A DNA stretch of 64,000 bases. Origin: Microbacteriaceae bacterium (GTDB lineage Bacteria > Actinomycetota > Actinomycetes > Actinomycetales > Microbacteriaceae). Made by a program: the position numbers and the translations under genes. A model generated the notes under the pieces. That model was not told the DNA's origin. It did not search any database and saw only the letters and a program-made list of their open reading frames with translations. The stretch spans positions 1-64,000 of the forward strand of contig RDDZ01000071.1 of the NCBI GenBank assembly GCA_003852775.1, written 5' to 3'. Below are positions 11,074 to 19,599 of the stretch, one piece after another (positions within the stretch are counted from its first letter, which is position 1; each line of letters opens with the position of its first letter).

Positions 11074-12303
11074 TTGGCTGCTGCCGTGCATCCGGGCGAC
11101 GCGCTGTCCCGCGCCGAACGGCTCACCTACGTTCTCGTGCTCGGCGCGCTCACCGCGCTCGGGCCGTTCACGATCGACCTCTACCTGCCGGCGATGCCGA
11201 CGCTCGAGCACGAGCTCGCCGCGCCGACCGCGCTCGTGCAGCTCACGCTCACGGCGACGATGGTGGGCTTCGCACTCGGCCAGCTCTTCGTCGGCCCGCT
11301 GTCCGACCAGATCGGCCGTCGACGTCCGCTCCTCGTCGCCACCGCCGTCCACATCGTCGCGTGCTTCGCCGCCGCGCTCGCCCCCGACCTGCTGTGGCTC
11401 GGTATCGCGCGCGTCTTCCAGGGCGTCGGCGCGGCCGCGGGCGGCGTCGTCGCGCAGGCGATGGTGCGCGACCTGTTCGGCGGCTACCCGCTCGTGCGGA
11501 TGCTGAGCCGCCTCGCACTCGTCTCCGGCCTTGCGCCCGTGGTCGCGCCCGTCATCGGGTCGCAGCTCCTGCTCGTCACCGACTGGCGCGGGCTGTTCGG
11601 GTTCCTCTCGGTCGTGGGCCTCCTCGTGCTCGTCGCCAACGCGATCTTCCTCAAGGAGACGCTCCCCGTGGAGGCGCGCCGGGTGCGCGGTCACTCGACC
11701 GTCGCCCAGCGCTACGGCGCGATCTTCCGCGACCGTGTCTACGTCGGCGCCGTCATCATCGCGGGAGCCAACTTCTCCGCCCTCTTCGCCTACCTCTCGA
11801 GCTCGCCGTTCCTCTTCCAGGACGTCTACGCGCTCAGCGCGCAGGAGTACGGGCTGCTCTTCGGCATGAACTCGATCGGCGTCATCATCGGCGTCCAGGT
11901 GTCGAGCCGCCTCCAGAAGCGCATCGGGCCGCAGTGGATCATCGCGGGCGCGACGATCCTGCAGGTCGCCGCCGCCGTCGCGATCATCCTGCTCGACCTC
12001 TCCGGCGCCGGGTTCTGGGGCATCGCGATCCCGCTGTGGTTCTTCATCGCCGGCTGCGGCTTCAACTTCCCGGCCATCTCCGCCCTCGCCCTCGTGCGCC
12101 ACGGGCACGAGGCCGGTACCGCGGCATCCGTGCTCGGCGCCGCGAACTTCGGCGTCGCCGGCCTCGTGTCGCCCATCGTGGGCCTCTTCACGATCACGAA
12201 CGCCGTGCCGATGGCAGGCGTCATGATCGTCGCCATCGCGATCGCGATCCTCGTGCTGTGGACCGTCGTGCGCCCGCGCAGCGTGCCACCCCTGGAAGGC
12301 TGA
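11074..12303 (+). CDS. MFS drug-efflux transporter, Bcr/CflA type
   Basis: The 409-residue protein has twelve predicted hydrophobic segments. The first loop contains LPAMPTLEHEL, typical of the Bcr/CflA subfamily, and the MFS motif A variant GPLSDQIGRRRPLL lies between segments 2 and 3. Family members are proton-driven exporters of bicyclomycin, chloramphenicol or sulfonamides; the substrate here is unknown. TTG 11074 gives the longest frame; GTG 11086 is an alternative. It is preceded by a promoter with a palindromic operator-like site, so expression may be inducible. Confidence 0.88.
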   Translation: MAAAVHPGDALSRAERLTYVLVLGALTALGPFTIDLYLPAMPTLEHELAAPTALVQLTLTATMVGFALGQLFVGPLSDQIGRRRPLLVATAVHIVACFAAALAPDLLWLGIARVFQGVGAAAGGVVAQAMVRDLFGGYPLVRMLSRLALVSGLAPVVAPVIGSQLLLVTDWRGLFGFLSVVGLLVLVANAIFLKETLPVEARRVRGHSTVAQRYGAIFRDRVYVGAVIIAGANFSALFAYLSSSPFLFQDVYALSAQEYGLLFGMNSIGVIIGVQVSSRLQKRIGPQWIIAGATILQVAAAVAIILLDLSGAGFWGIAIPLWFFIAGCGFNFPAISALALVRHGHEAGTAASVLGAANFGVAGLVSPIVGLFTITNAVPMAGVMIVAIAIAILVLWTVVRPRSVPPLEG

Positions 12304-12326
12304 ACCCGGTCGGTTAGCGTGGGCGG

Positions 12327-13049
12327 ATGGAGCACCCCCCGCGCGTCCCCCGGCGCCCGTTCGTCTTCGCCGGGATCGGGCTCCTCGTCCTGACCGTCGG
12401 CCTCGGCCTCGTGGTCGTGCTGCGCGACCGGGTCGACCTCGACGAGGAGTGGATGTCGGAGGTGCTCGGCTGGCGCGGCCCGCTCGGCGAGACCGTGAGC
12501 CGGGTCTTCGACTTCCTCGGCGGCGGGTGGTTCGCGATCCTCGTCGTCCCGATCGGCGTCGGCGTCGCCTTCGTCTTCGCGCGGAGGCCGTGGGCCGCCC
12601 TCGACTTCGTGCTCGCCTCCGCCGTCGCCGCCGGCATCTGCCAGCTGCTCAAGGCGGCGTTCGCACGCAGCCGCCCCGACGAGATCCTGCTGCCCCTCGA
12701 CAACGGGTCGTTCCCGTCCGGCCACGCGACCAACGCCGCGGTCATCGCCGTGAGCCTCGGCCTTCTGCTGCGGCGCGCGTGGGTGTGGGTGCTCGGGATG
12801 CTCTACCTCGTGGCGATGTCGTTCACACGCACCTATCTCGGCGCCCACTGGATCACCGACACGCTCGGCGGCGCGCTGCTCGGTGCGGGCGTCGCGTTCC
12901 TCGTGTGGTGCCTGCTGCTGCCGCGTATCCACCGCGAGCGGTACCCGGAGGCCGCGGCCAAGCCCGCCCCGGACATCACAGCTAGCGCAGCGGGTCTTCC
13001 CGGAGGTCGCGCACGTGGTAGAACTCCTCATCCCAGAGGAGGTAGATGA
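12327..13049 (+). CDS. PAP2 superfamily membrane phosphatase
   Basis: The 240-residue integral membrane protein carries the three phosphatase motifs: KAAFARSRP (about residue 109), PSGH (about 130), and TRTYLGAHWITD (about 170-181), with the catalytic His residues present. Likely substrates are lipid phosphates such as undecaprenyl pyrophosphate or phosphatidic acid. Five to six hydrophobic segments are visible. The last 68 bases overlap the 3' end of the convergent PIG-L gene, and the final 22 residues (GLPGGRARGRTPHPRGGR) look like accidental read-through into antisense sequence. Confidence 0.9.
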   Translation: MEHPPRVPRRPFVFAGIGLLVLTVGLGLVVVLRDRVDLDEEWMSEVLGWRGPLGETVSRVFDFLGGGWFAILVVPIGVGVAFVFARRPWAALDFVLASAVAAGICQLLKAAFARSRPDEILLPLDNGSFPSGHATNAAVIAVSLGLLLRRAWVWVLGMLYLVAMSFTRTYLGAHWITDTLGGALLGAGVAFLVWCLLLPRIHRERYPEAAAKPAPDITASAAGLPGGRARGRTPHPRGGR

Positions 13050-13833
13050 GCCACGTCGGCAGGATGTACGACTCCTGCATGAAGTTCGACTGCGAGGCGT
13101 GGATCGTCCAGCCCTCGTGCTTCTTGCCGACCTCGGCCGCCATCGCGTACTCGGGCTTCGGCTGGTTCGCGACGACGCGCGCGCCGACCTCGCCACCGAA
13201 CGCCTCGAGCGCCTTCGACGGGCTGATCGTGTAGACGATGTGGTCGGGACCGCGGTACGAGCCGCCGCCCGCCGCGACCTCGGCGATCGCGCGCTCCGAG
13301 AGCTCGCCCATCTTCATGTGGTCCGCGTGGCCGGTCGCGCCGGACTCCGGCCAGAAGGCGACCACGACGTCCGGCTTCACGAGCAGCAGCTCCTCGACGA
13401 TGCGCGCGACGATCTCGTCGGCGTCCGACTCGGGCACGCCGCCGTCGGGGTAGTCCCACACCACGTGACGGTCGACGCCGAGGTTGAAGCTGTTCTTGAG
13501 CGCCTCGGCCTTGCGGATGTCGCCGAGGTCCTCCTGGCGGCCCACGGTGGGCGACTGGTGGCCCGCCTCGCCGCGCGTCGCCGTGATCATCGCCGTGTAC
13601 GCGCCGTCGCGGTCCTTCGCGCGCCAGAACAGGCCGTTGACGGTCTGTTCGTCGTCCGGGTGCGCGAACACCCCGAGCACGCGCGTGCCGCCGAGCTCGC
13701 CGACCACGGAGTCGACGCCGCGCGCGGTGGGCTCGTAGAAGAGGGAGCGGCCGGCCCAGTAAAGGCTGCCGACGAGGAGGGCGAGCGCGGCGACGATGAC
13801 GCCGGTCGTGATGAGGGCGCGCTTCCTGCGCAT
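12982..13833 (-). CDS. PIG-L family deacetylase, membrane-anchored
   Basis: The 283-residue protein has a single N-terminal transmembrane helix (about 8-28) and then a GlcNAc-PI de-N-acetylase-like domain with the zinc motif AHPDDE (57-62) and the second ligand region GHADHMKMGE. PIG-L enzymes remove acetyl groups from N-acetyl sugars (MshB, BshB and many secondary-metabolite tailoring enzymes). The membrane anchor and probable external location argue for a cell-envelope glycan substrate, not mycothiol synthesis (inference). The gene is convergent with the PAP2 gene. Confidence 0.88.
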   Translation of the reverse strand: MRRKRALITTGVIVAALALLVGSLYWAGRSLFYEPTARGVDSVVGELGGTRVLGVFAHPDDEQTVNGLFWRAKDRDGAYTAMITATRGEAGHQSPTVGRQEDLGDIRKAEALKNSFNLGVDRHVVWDYPDGGVPESDADEIVARIVEELLLVKPDVVVAFWPESGATGHADHMKMGELSERAIAEVAAGGGSYRGPDHIVYTISPSKALEAFGGEVGARVVANQPKPEYAMAAEVGKKHEGWTIHASQSNFMQESYILPTWLIYLLWDEEFYHVRDLREDPLR

Positions 13834-13951
13834 GGTGCTCCGATCGCTGCGGGGCGCCGTGGCGCTCCCGGGATCGGGCGCCGTCGACGCCGACGGGTTG
13901 CGCCGAGCCTACCCGCGTCGGCGACCGGCGGCGGTCAGTGCGGCAGGGGTC

Positions 13952-14173
13952 TCACCGTGCCCGGTCCTCGGGCTCGGTCGTGCGGAAGCCGACCATCTTG
14001 TGCGTTCCGTCGCAGAACGGCTTGATGGTCGAGACCCCGCAGCGGCACAGGGCCACCGTCGCCCGGTGGCGCGGCACCTCGTTCCCGTCGGCGTCGACGA
14101 TGCCGACGTCTCCCCTCACGAGCAGGGGCCCGTCGGGGCACGCCGTGATGCGAGCCGGGCGCTCGCCGCTCAC
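13952..14173 (-). CDS. CDGSH iron-sulfur domain protein
   Basis: The 73-residue protein contains the full [2Fe-2S] ligand motif C-x-C-x2-S-x3-P-x-C-D-G-x-H: CRCGVSTIKPFCDGTH with Cys43, Cys45, Cys54 and His58. CDGSH proteins transfer electrons or Fe-S clusters. The GTG start at 14173 overlaps the stop of the upstream gene by four bases (GTGA), so the two are translationally coupled and likely work together as reductase and diiron oxidase partner (inference). Confidence 0.9.
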   Translation of the reverse strand: MSGERPARITACPDGPLLVRGDVGIVDADGNEVPRHRATVALCRCGVSTIKPFCDGTHKMVGFRTTEPEDRAR

Positions 14174-14922
14174 GACCGCACCCCTACGGCCCCGCGGAGC
14201 GAGGACCGGCTGGCCTCCCACGCCTGCAGGATGTGGTCGCCCGCCCAGCCGTCGACCGTGAGGCACGCGGCCGCGCCGAACAGGATGTCGCCGAGCAGCT
14301 CCGGCTCGTCCTCGGCGAGCGAGCCGGCGAGATCGCGACCCGCGATCTGCTCGTGCACGGCATCCGCCTCGACGTGCTCGTCGTAGTAGTCGGCCACGAC
14401 GTCGTCGAAGCCAACGCGGCGCAGCCCCTCCGCGATCGCGCGGCACGGGATCGACGACGTCATCTCGAAGGCCGCCAGGTGGCCGACGGCCGCGCCGCGC
14501 AGGCGCCGGTTCAGGCCGAACATCGTCATGAGGTTGAACGAGGCGAGGGTGATCGCCGGCACCCGGTCGACGTAGGCTCCGTAGCCGGCGTCGAGGCCCG
14601 CGTGCAGGAGGGTGCGTGCGAACAGATCCTGGTGCATCCGGTCGAAATCGCCGCCGCCGTACTCGTCCGCCTGGATCTCCATGAGCGCGGCCTTCGCGCG
14701 GCCCGTGAGGCGGGGGATCGCCCACGAGTGCGCGTCGGCCTCGCGGAGCGTGTAGATGCTGCGCTGCATGAGGAACTCGAGCGCCTGCTCGCGGTCCGCC
14801 GTGCGCGCGATGTAGCGCGAGAGGCTCGGGCCGGGAGTCGGCGCGGTGAGGGCGAAGAGCGTCTCGGCGACCGCCTCGCGCTGGGGGAGCGGCGCATCCG
14901 GCACGGGCGTGCGCTCGCGCAC
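14170..14922 (-). CDS. Iron-containing redox enzyme family protein (heme-oxygenase-like diiron fold), 5' end disrupted
   Basis: The helical protein has RYIARTADREQALEFLMQRS, the metal-ligand-like HSWAIPRL, QADEYGGGDFDRMH and YDEHVEADAVHEQ, which match the CADD/heme-oxygenase-like diiron family. Translation from GTG 14922 gives 250 residues. The same frame remains strongly coding for a further 54 codons upstream (DDDLQLSLFALYAIAYGSLD and beyond) to about 15084, but no start codon exists there before TGA at 15085-15087. GTG at 15086-15088 lies one frame off, so a frameshift near 15080 appears to have detached the natural start. It pairs with the CDGSH gene. Confidence 0.75.
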   Translation of the reverse strand: MRERTPVPDAPLPQREAVAETLFALTAPTPGPSLSRYIARTADREQALEFLMQRSIYTLREADAHSWAIPRLTGRAKAALMEIQADEYGGGDFDRMHQDLFARTLLHAGLDAGYGAYVDRVPAITLASFNLMTMFGLNRRLRGAAVGHLAAFEMTSSIPCRAIAEGLRRVGFDDVVADYYDEHVEADAVHEQIAGRDLAGSLAEDEPELLGDILFGAAACLTVDGWAGDHILQAWEASRSSLRGAVGVRS

Positions 14923-15202
14923 GGAGGCCTCGAACGCGCGCTCGAGCTCGACGCGCGCGGCGATGAGGTCGGTGTCCCACTCGAGCTCCTCGCCGAGCTG
15001 GTCGAGCGAGCCGTAGGCGATCGCGTAGAGCGCGAAGAGCGAGAGCTGCAGGTCGTCGTCGAAGACGGGGTCCGCGGCGCGGGCTCACGGTCTCAGGATG
15101 ACCGGATGCCGGCGATCGTCCGAGGCGGTTGACCGTCGCCGTGCGCCATGCTACCGCTCGGTCGGGATGCAGGGTGCCGCCCCGCCCCGATAGCCTCGGC
15201 TC

Positions 15203-16477
15203 ATGAGAATCCTGCTGGTGGGGGCGGGCGGTGTCGGCGACGCCATCGCCAAGATCGCCGCCCGACGCGACTTCTTCGAGACCATGATCGTGAGCGACTA
15301 CGACATCGCCCGCGCGGAGCGCACGATCGCGTGGATCGAGGCCAAGCACGGCCCCCAGGGCGACCGCTTCGTCGCCGCCGGGATCGACGCATCCGACCCC
15401 GACGCCGTCGCCGCCGTCGCGCGCGAGCACGGCGCCACCCACGTGATGAACGCGGTCGAGCCGAAGTTCGTGCCGACGATCTTCGCGGGCGCGCTCGCGG
15501 CGGGCGCCGACTACCTCGACATGGCGATGAGCCTCTCGGAGCCCCACCCCGAGAACCCCTACACCGAGACGGGCGTCAAGCTCGGCGACGACCAGTTCGC
15601 GCAGGCTCCCGACTGGGAGAAGGCGGGCCGCCTCGCCCTCGTCGGCATGGGCGTCGAGCCCGGCCTGTCCGACGTGTTCGCGCGCTACGCCGCCGACGAG
15701 CTGTTCAGCGAGATCGACGAGCTCGGCACGCGCGACGGCGCCAACCTCGTCGTGCGCGACGACGCCGGCAACGAGATCTTCGCCCCCTCGTTCAGCATCT
15801 GGACGACCATCGAGGAGTGCCTCAACCCGCCCGTCGTGTGGGAGAAGGACCGCGGGTGGTACACGACCCCGCCGTTCTCGGAGCCCGAGGTGTTCGAGTT
15901 CCCCGAGGGCATCGGCCCGGTCGAGTGCGTCAACGTCGAGCACGAGGAGGTGCTCCTCATGCCGCGCTGGCTCGACGCCAAGCGCGTGACGTTCAAGTAC
16001 GGCCTCGGCGACGAGTTCATCGGCGTGCTCAAGACGCTCAACCTGCTCGGCCTCGACCGCACCGAGCCCCTCCGCGTGCGCAGCGCGAACGGCCCCGTCG
16101 AGGTCGCCCCGCGCGACGTCGTCGCGGCCGCCCTGCCCGACCCCGCCACGATCGGCCCCCGGATGACGGGCAAGACGTGCGCGGGCGTGTGGGTCACCGG
16201 CACGGGCACCGACGGCTCGCACCGCGAGGTGTACCTCTACCATGTGAGCGACAACGAGTGGACGATGGCCGAGTACGAGAGCCAGTGCGTCGTGTGGCAG
16301 ACGGCACTCAACCCGGTCATCGCACTCGAGCTCCTCGCGACGGGCGTCTGGTCGGGTGTCGGGGTGCTCGGCCCGGAGGCGTTCCCCGCGACGCCGTTCC
16401 TCGAGCTCATGGCCAAGCCCGAGTCCGAGGGCGGCTACGGCCAGGCCTGGGGGCTCGACGACCGCACGGGCCGCTGA
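15203..16477 (+). CDS. Saccharopine dehydrogenase family reductase
   Basis: The 424-residue protein begins with a Rossmann NAD(P)-binding motif, VGAGGVGDAIA (6-16), and follows the saccharopine dehydrogenase / carboxynorspermidine synthase-like layout, including HVMNAVEPKFVPTIF and GMGVEPGLSDVFARY. Such enzymes act on the C=N of saccharopine-like adducts, but many actinobacterial members have no known substrate. TAGCCT lies six bases before the ATG, so the mRNA is probably leaderless. The GNAT gene follows after four bases and is probably co-transcribed. Confidence 0.85.
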   Translation: MRILLVGAGGVGDAIAKIAARRDFFETMIVSDYDIARAERTIAWIEAKHGPQGDRFVAAGIDASDPDAVAAVAREHGATHVMNAVEPKFVPTIFAGALAAGADYLDMAMSLSEPHPENPYTETGVKLGDDQFAQAPDWEKAGRLALVGMGVEPGLSDVFARYAADELFSEIDELGTRDGANLVVRDDAGNEIFAPSFSIWTTIEECLNPPVVWEKDRGWYTTPPFSEPEVFEFPEGIGPVECVNVEHEEVLLMPRWLDAKRVTFKYGLGDEFIGVLKTLNLLGLDRTEPLRVRSANGPVEVAPRDVVAAALPDPATIGPRMTGKTCAGVWVTGTGTDGSHREVYLYHVSDNEWTMAEYESQCVVWQTALNPVIALELLATGVWSGVGVLGPEAFPATPFLELMAKPESEGGYGQAWGLDDRTGR

Positions 16478-16481
16478 CCGG

Positions 16482-17096
16482 ATGAACACCGGGCTCCGTC
16501 CCTACCGCTCGGGCGACCTCTCGCGACTGCGGGAGATCTGCGTGCGCACGGGGGCGGCGGGCTCGGATGCGACGGGCCGCTGGTCGAGCGACGACCTGCT
16601 GCCCGACCTCTTCCTCGAGCCGTACGTGACGGCCTCGCCCGACTGGGCGTGGGTCGTCGACGAGGGTGAGGGGCCCGTCGGCTACCTCGTGGCGGTGCCC
16701 AGCACGCGGCGCTTCGTGCGCTGGTGGCGCGAGAAGTGGACGCCGTGGTTCGCCGACCGCTACCCCGAGCCGAACGAGCCGTTCTCGGCCGAGGAGGAGC
16801 TCGTGCACCGCGGGCGGCATCCGGAGGTGCTCGAGATCCCCGAGCTCGACGAGTACCCGGCGCACCTCCACATCGACCTGCTGCCCGGCTTCCAGGGCCG
16901 CGGCTACGGGCGCGCGCTCATCGAGAACATGCTCATTCCCGCGCTCCAGGGCGCGGGGGTGCCGGGCGTGCACCTCACGATGGACCCCGCGAACCGTCCC
17001 GCGCGCGCCTTCTACGAGGCCGTCGGCTTCGTCGAGCTCCCGTCGTCGACCCCCGACGGCCCGGCGCTGGGTCGCTGGATCCCGCCGCGCCGTTAG
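16482..17096 (+). CDS. GNAT family N-acetyltransferase
   Basis: The 204-residue protein contains the acetyl-CoA binding motif A as LLPGFQGRGYGRALIENML and the terminal block NRPARAFYEAVGFVEL. The region WWREKWTPWFADRYPEP is characteristic of a subgroup similar to O-GlcNAcase-associated acetyltransferases. Substrate unknown. The ATG at 16482 follows the reductase stop by four bases with GACCGG as a weak ribosome site; the longer frame from 16356 would overlap the reductase. Confidence 0.88.
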   Translation: MNTGLRPYRSGDLSRLREICVRTGAAGSDATGRWSSDDLLPDLFLEPYVTASPDWAWVVDEGEGPVGYLVAVPSTRRFVRWWREKWTPWFADRYPEPNEPFSAEEELVHRGRHPEVLEIPELDEYPAHLHIDLLPGFQGRGYGRALIENMLIPALQGAGVPGVHLTMDPANRPARAFYEAVGFVELPSSTPDGPALGRWIPPRR

Positions 17097-17115
17097 CGCC
17101 GGAGGCCTGCGCTCG

Positions 17116-17757
17116 CTACAGGAAGCGCACGGGCAGGTCGAGCAGGCGCATGATCCACACCGCGATCCCGAACGCCGCGAGCATCGCGAGCGCCGCGACC
17201 GCCACCTGCACCCGCCGGCGGTGCTCGAACCAGTACGCCGCGCTCGGGTAGGTGCGGAAGAAGTCGCGCGTCGACATCGCCTCCGGCGCCTCCTCCGTCG
17301 GCACGGGGAGCGCCGCTGCGAGCGCGCGCAGGTCCTCGTCGCGCCAGAAGTTGCCGCGCATCCGGAACACGCGCCGACCATGCTCGTCGACGACGAGCAG
17401 CTGCACGACGGGGTCGGGCGCCGCGCCGGCGTAGGTCGGCACGAGCAGGACGCGGCGGATGTCGGAGAGCTTCACGCGCACGAGCGGCGTGAAGATGCCG
17501 TTGCCGATGAGCTCGTCGTCGGTCACGGCGCAGAACACGCTCAGCTGCCGCCAGAGCAGCAGGAGGCCGACCGAGATGACGGCGACGTGGGCGAGGAGCG
17601 TGACGTCGAGGCCGCCGCGCGACGAGGCGAACCAGTAGGCGACGCCGAACACGGGGGTCGTGCCGAGGATGATCGACGCGAGCGCGTTGCTCAGCAGCGA
17701 GGTCTTGGGCCGCACCCGCACGCGGATGCCGTGCACCTCGTCCGACTCCACCGCCAC
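17116..17757 (-). CDS. PH-domain-like membrane protein
   Basis: Two hydrophobic segments near the N-terminus (about residues 20-65) are followed by a bacterial PH-like beta-rich domain (FCAVTDDELIGNGIFTPLVR, then VKLSDIRRVLL), and one helix lies at the C-terminus. Function unknown. The frame is open to an ATG at 17781, but TAGCCT (complement of 17765-17770) sits seven bases before GTG 17757, so I take the mRNA as leaderless from there. The gene is convergent with the GNAT gene. Confidence 0.7.
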   Translation of the reverse strand: MAVESDEVHGIRVRVRPKTSLLSNALASIILGTTPVFGVAYWFASSRGGLDVTLLAHVAVISVGLLLLWRQLSVFCAVTDDELIGNGIFTPLVRVKLSDIRRVLLVPTYAGAAPDPVVQLLVVDEHGRRVFRMRGNFWRDEDLRALAAALPVPTEEAPEAMSTRDFFRTYPSAAYWFEHRRRVQVAVAALAMLAAFGIAVWIMRLLDLPVRFL

Positions 17758-18039
17758 GGCACCAAGGCTAGACGGCGCCAAGCTCGCCGTCGATGGCGTC
17801 GACCTCGCGCCTTCGACCGCACGGCGCCCGAGCTGCTCGCCCGGGTGCGGGCGACGTCGGGGTACTGAGGGGGCGGCTCTGCCTTCGCGGATGCGATGTG
17901 GTCACGATAGGGCACACGGGCGACCCTGCGGCGGCCCCTCGGCCTGGGGGTCGGGTGTCGGCGGCGCCGCGGATACTCTCGGACTTGGGCGCGCTGGGCG
18001 CCCTGGATTCGTGGCGCTAGCCGCAGGAGGCATGGAACA
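17758..18039. other. Intergenic region upstream of the restriction operon
   Basis: About 280 bases separate the PH-like gene from hsdM. The plus strand around 17805-17868 reads as a coding-like tail (DRTAPELLARVRATSGY, stop) that may be the end of a lost gene. A possible -10 box TACTCT lies near 17982, and AGGAGG at 18025-18030 serves hsdM. Confidence 0.4.
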
Positions 18040-19599
18040 TTGAGTCGGGAATCTGAGCGTGCAGAGCTGCACAAGACCATCTGGCGGATCGCGAACGACC
18101 TTCGCGGCGCGGTCGACGGGTGGGACTTCAAGAGCTACGTGCTCGGCACCCTGTTCTACCGGTTCATCTCCGAGGATCTGACCGACTACCTCAACGCGCA
18201 GGAGCGTGCGGCGGGTGCCGCCCACTTCGATTACGCGAAGCTCAGCGACGAGGAGGCCGAGTTCGGCCGCGAGGTGACGGTGGCCGAGAAGGGCTACTAC
18301 ATCCTGCCGAGCGAGCTGTTCGCGAACGTGCGCGCCCGTGCCCGCCACGACGAGAACCTCAACGAGACGCTCGAGCGGGTGTTCCGCCACATCGAGGGCT
18401 CCGCGATCGGCACCCCGAGCGAGGACGACGTCAAGGGTCTCTTCGACGACTTCGAGGTCAACAGCAACAAGCTCGGCCCGACCGTCGCGAAGCGCAACGA
18501 GCGGCTCGTGAAGCTGCTGGATGCGGTGGGCGATCTCCCGCTCGGTGCGATCGGCGACAACTCGATCGACCTGTTCGGCGACGCCTACGAGTACCTCATG
18601 CAGATGTACGCGTCGAGCGCCGGCAAGTCGGGCGGCGAGTACTACACGCCGCAGGAGGTGTCGGAGCTGCTGGCCCGCATCACCGTGATGGGCAAGACGA
18701 AGGTCGACCGCGTCTACGACCCGGCCGCGGGTTCCGGTTCCCTGCTGCTCAAGTTCGCGAAGGTGCTCGGCGTCGAGAACGTGGGCGGGTTCTACGGCCA
18801 GGAGATCAACCTGACCACCTACAATCTCGCGCGCATCAACATGTTCCTGCACGGCGTGAACTACGAGAAGTTCGATCTCGCGCACGGCGACACCCTCATC
18901 GACCCGCAGCACTGGGACGACGAGCCGTTCGAGGCGATCGTCTCCAACCCGCCCTACTCGATCAAGTGGGAGGGCGACGCGAACCCGGTGCTCATCAACG
19001 ACCCGCGGTTCGCGCCCGCAGGGGTGCTCGCACCGAAGTCGAAGGCCGACCTCGCCTTCACGATGCACATCCTGTCGTGGCTCGCGGTGAACGGCACGGC
19101 CGCGATCGTCGAGTTCCCCGGTGTGCTCTATCGGGGCGGCGCGGAGCAGAAGATCCGCAAGTACCTCGTCGACAACAACTACGTGGACGCGGTGATCCAG
19201 CTGCCGCCCGACCTCTTCTTCGGGACGACTATCGCGACCTGCATCATCGTGCTGAAGAAGTCCAAAACCGACAACGCGGTGCTCTTCATCGACGCGTCCG
19301 CCGAGTTCGCCAGGGTCGGCAACAAGAGCAAGCTTCTGCCGGCGAACCAGGATCACATCCTCGAGCGCTTCACCGCGCGCGAGGACGTCGACCACGTCGC
19401 CAAGCTCGTGCCGAACGAGGACATCGCCGCAAACGACTACAACATCGCGGTGTCCTCCTACGTCGAGCAGGAGGACACCCGCGAGGTCATCGACATCCAA
19501 GCGCTCAACGCTGAGATCGCACGCATCGTCGCCCGGCAGGCGGAGCTGCGCACCTCCATCGACCAGATCGTCGCCGAGCTCGAAGGAGGGGCCGTATGA
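18040..19599 (+). CDS. hsdM: Type I restriction-modification system, DNA methyltransferase subunit
   Basis: The 519-residue N6-adenine methyltransferase has an N-terminal HsdM domain (FKSYVLGTLFYRFISEDL), the AdoMet motif DPAAGSGSLL (227-236) and the catalytic motif NPPY (303-306), followed by a C-terminal helical part that contacts HsdS. The start is TTG 18040, nine bases after AGGAGG; ATG 18031 is out of frame and hits TGA. It is the first gene of a tightly packed operon with ATGA/GTGA overlaps at every junction. Together with HsdS it methylates host DNA and protects it from HsdR. Confidence 0.96.
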   Translation: MSRESERAELHKTIWRIANDLRGAVDGWDFKSYVLGTLFYRFISEDLTDYLNAQERAAGAAHFDYAKLSDEEAEFGREVTVAEKGYYILPSELFANVRARARHDENLNETLERVFRHIEGSAIGTPSEDDVKGLFDDFEVNSNKLGPTVAKRNERLVKLLDAVGDLPLGAIGDNSIDLFGDAYEYLMQMYASSAGKSGGEYYTPQEVSELLARITVMGKTKVDRVYDPAAGSGSLLLKFAKVLGVENVGGFYGQEINLTTYNLARINMFLHGVNYEKFDLAHGDTLIDPQHWDDEPFEAIVSNPPYSIKWEGDANPVLINDPRFAPAGVLAPKSKADLAFTMHILSWLAVNGTAAIVEFPGVLYRGGAEQKIRKYLVDNNYVDAVIQLPPDLFFGTTIATCIIVLKKSKTDNAVLFIDASAEFARVGNKSKLLPANQDHILERFTAREDVDHVAKLVPNEDIAANDYNIAVSSYVEQEDTREVIDIQALNAEIARIVARQAELRTSIDQIVAELEGGAV

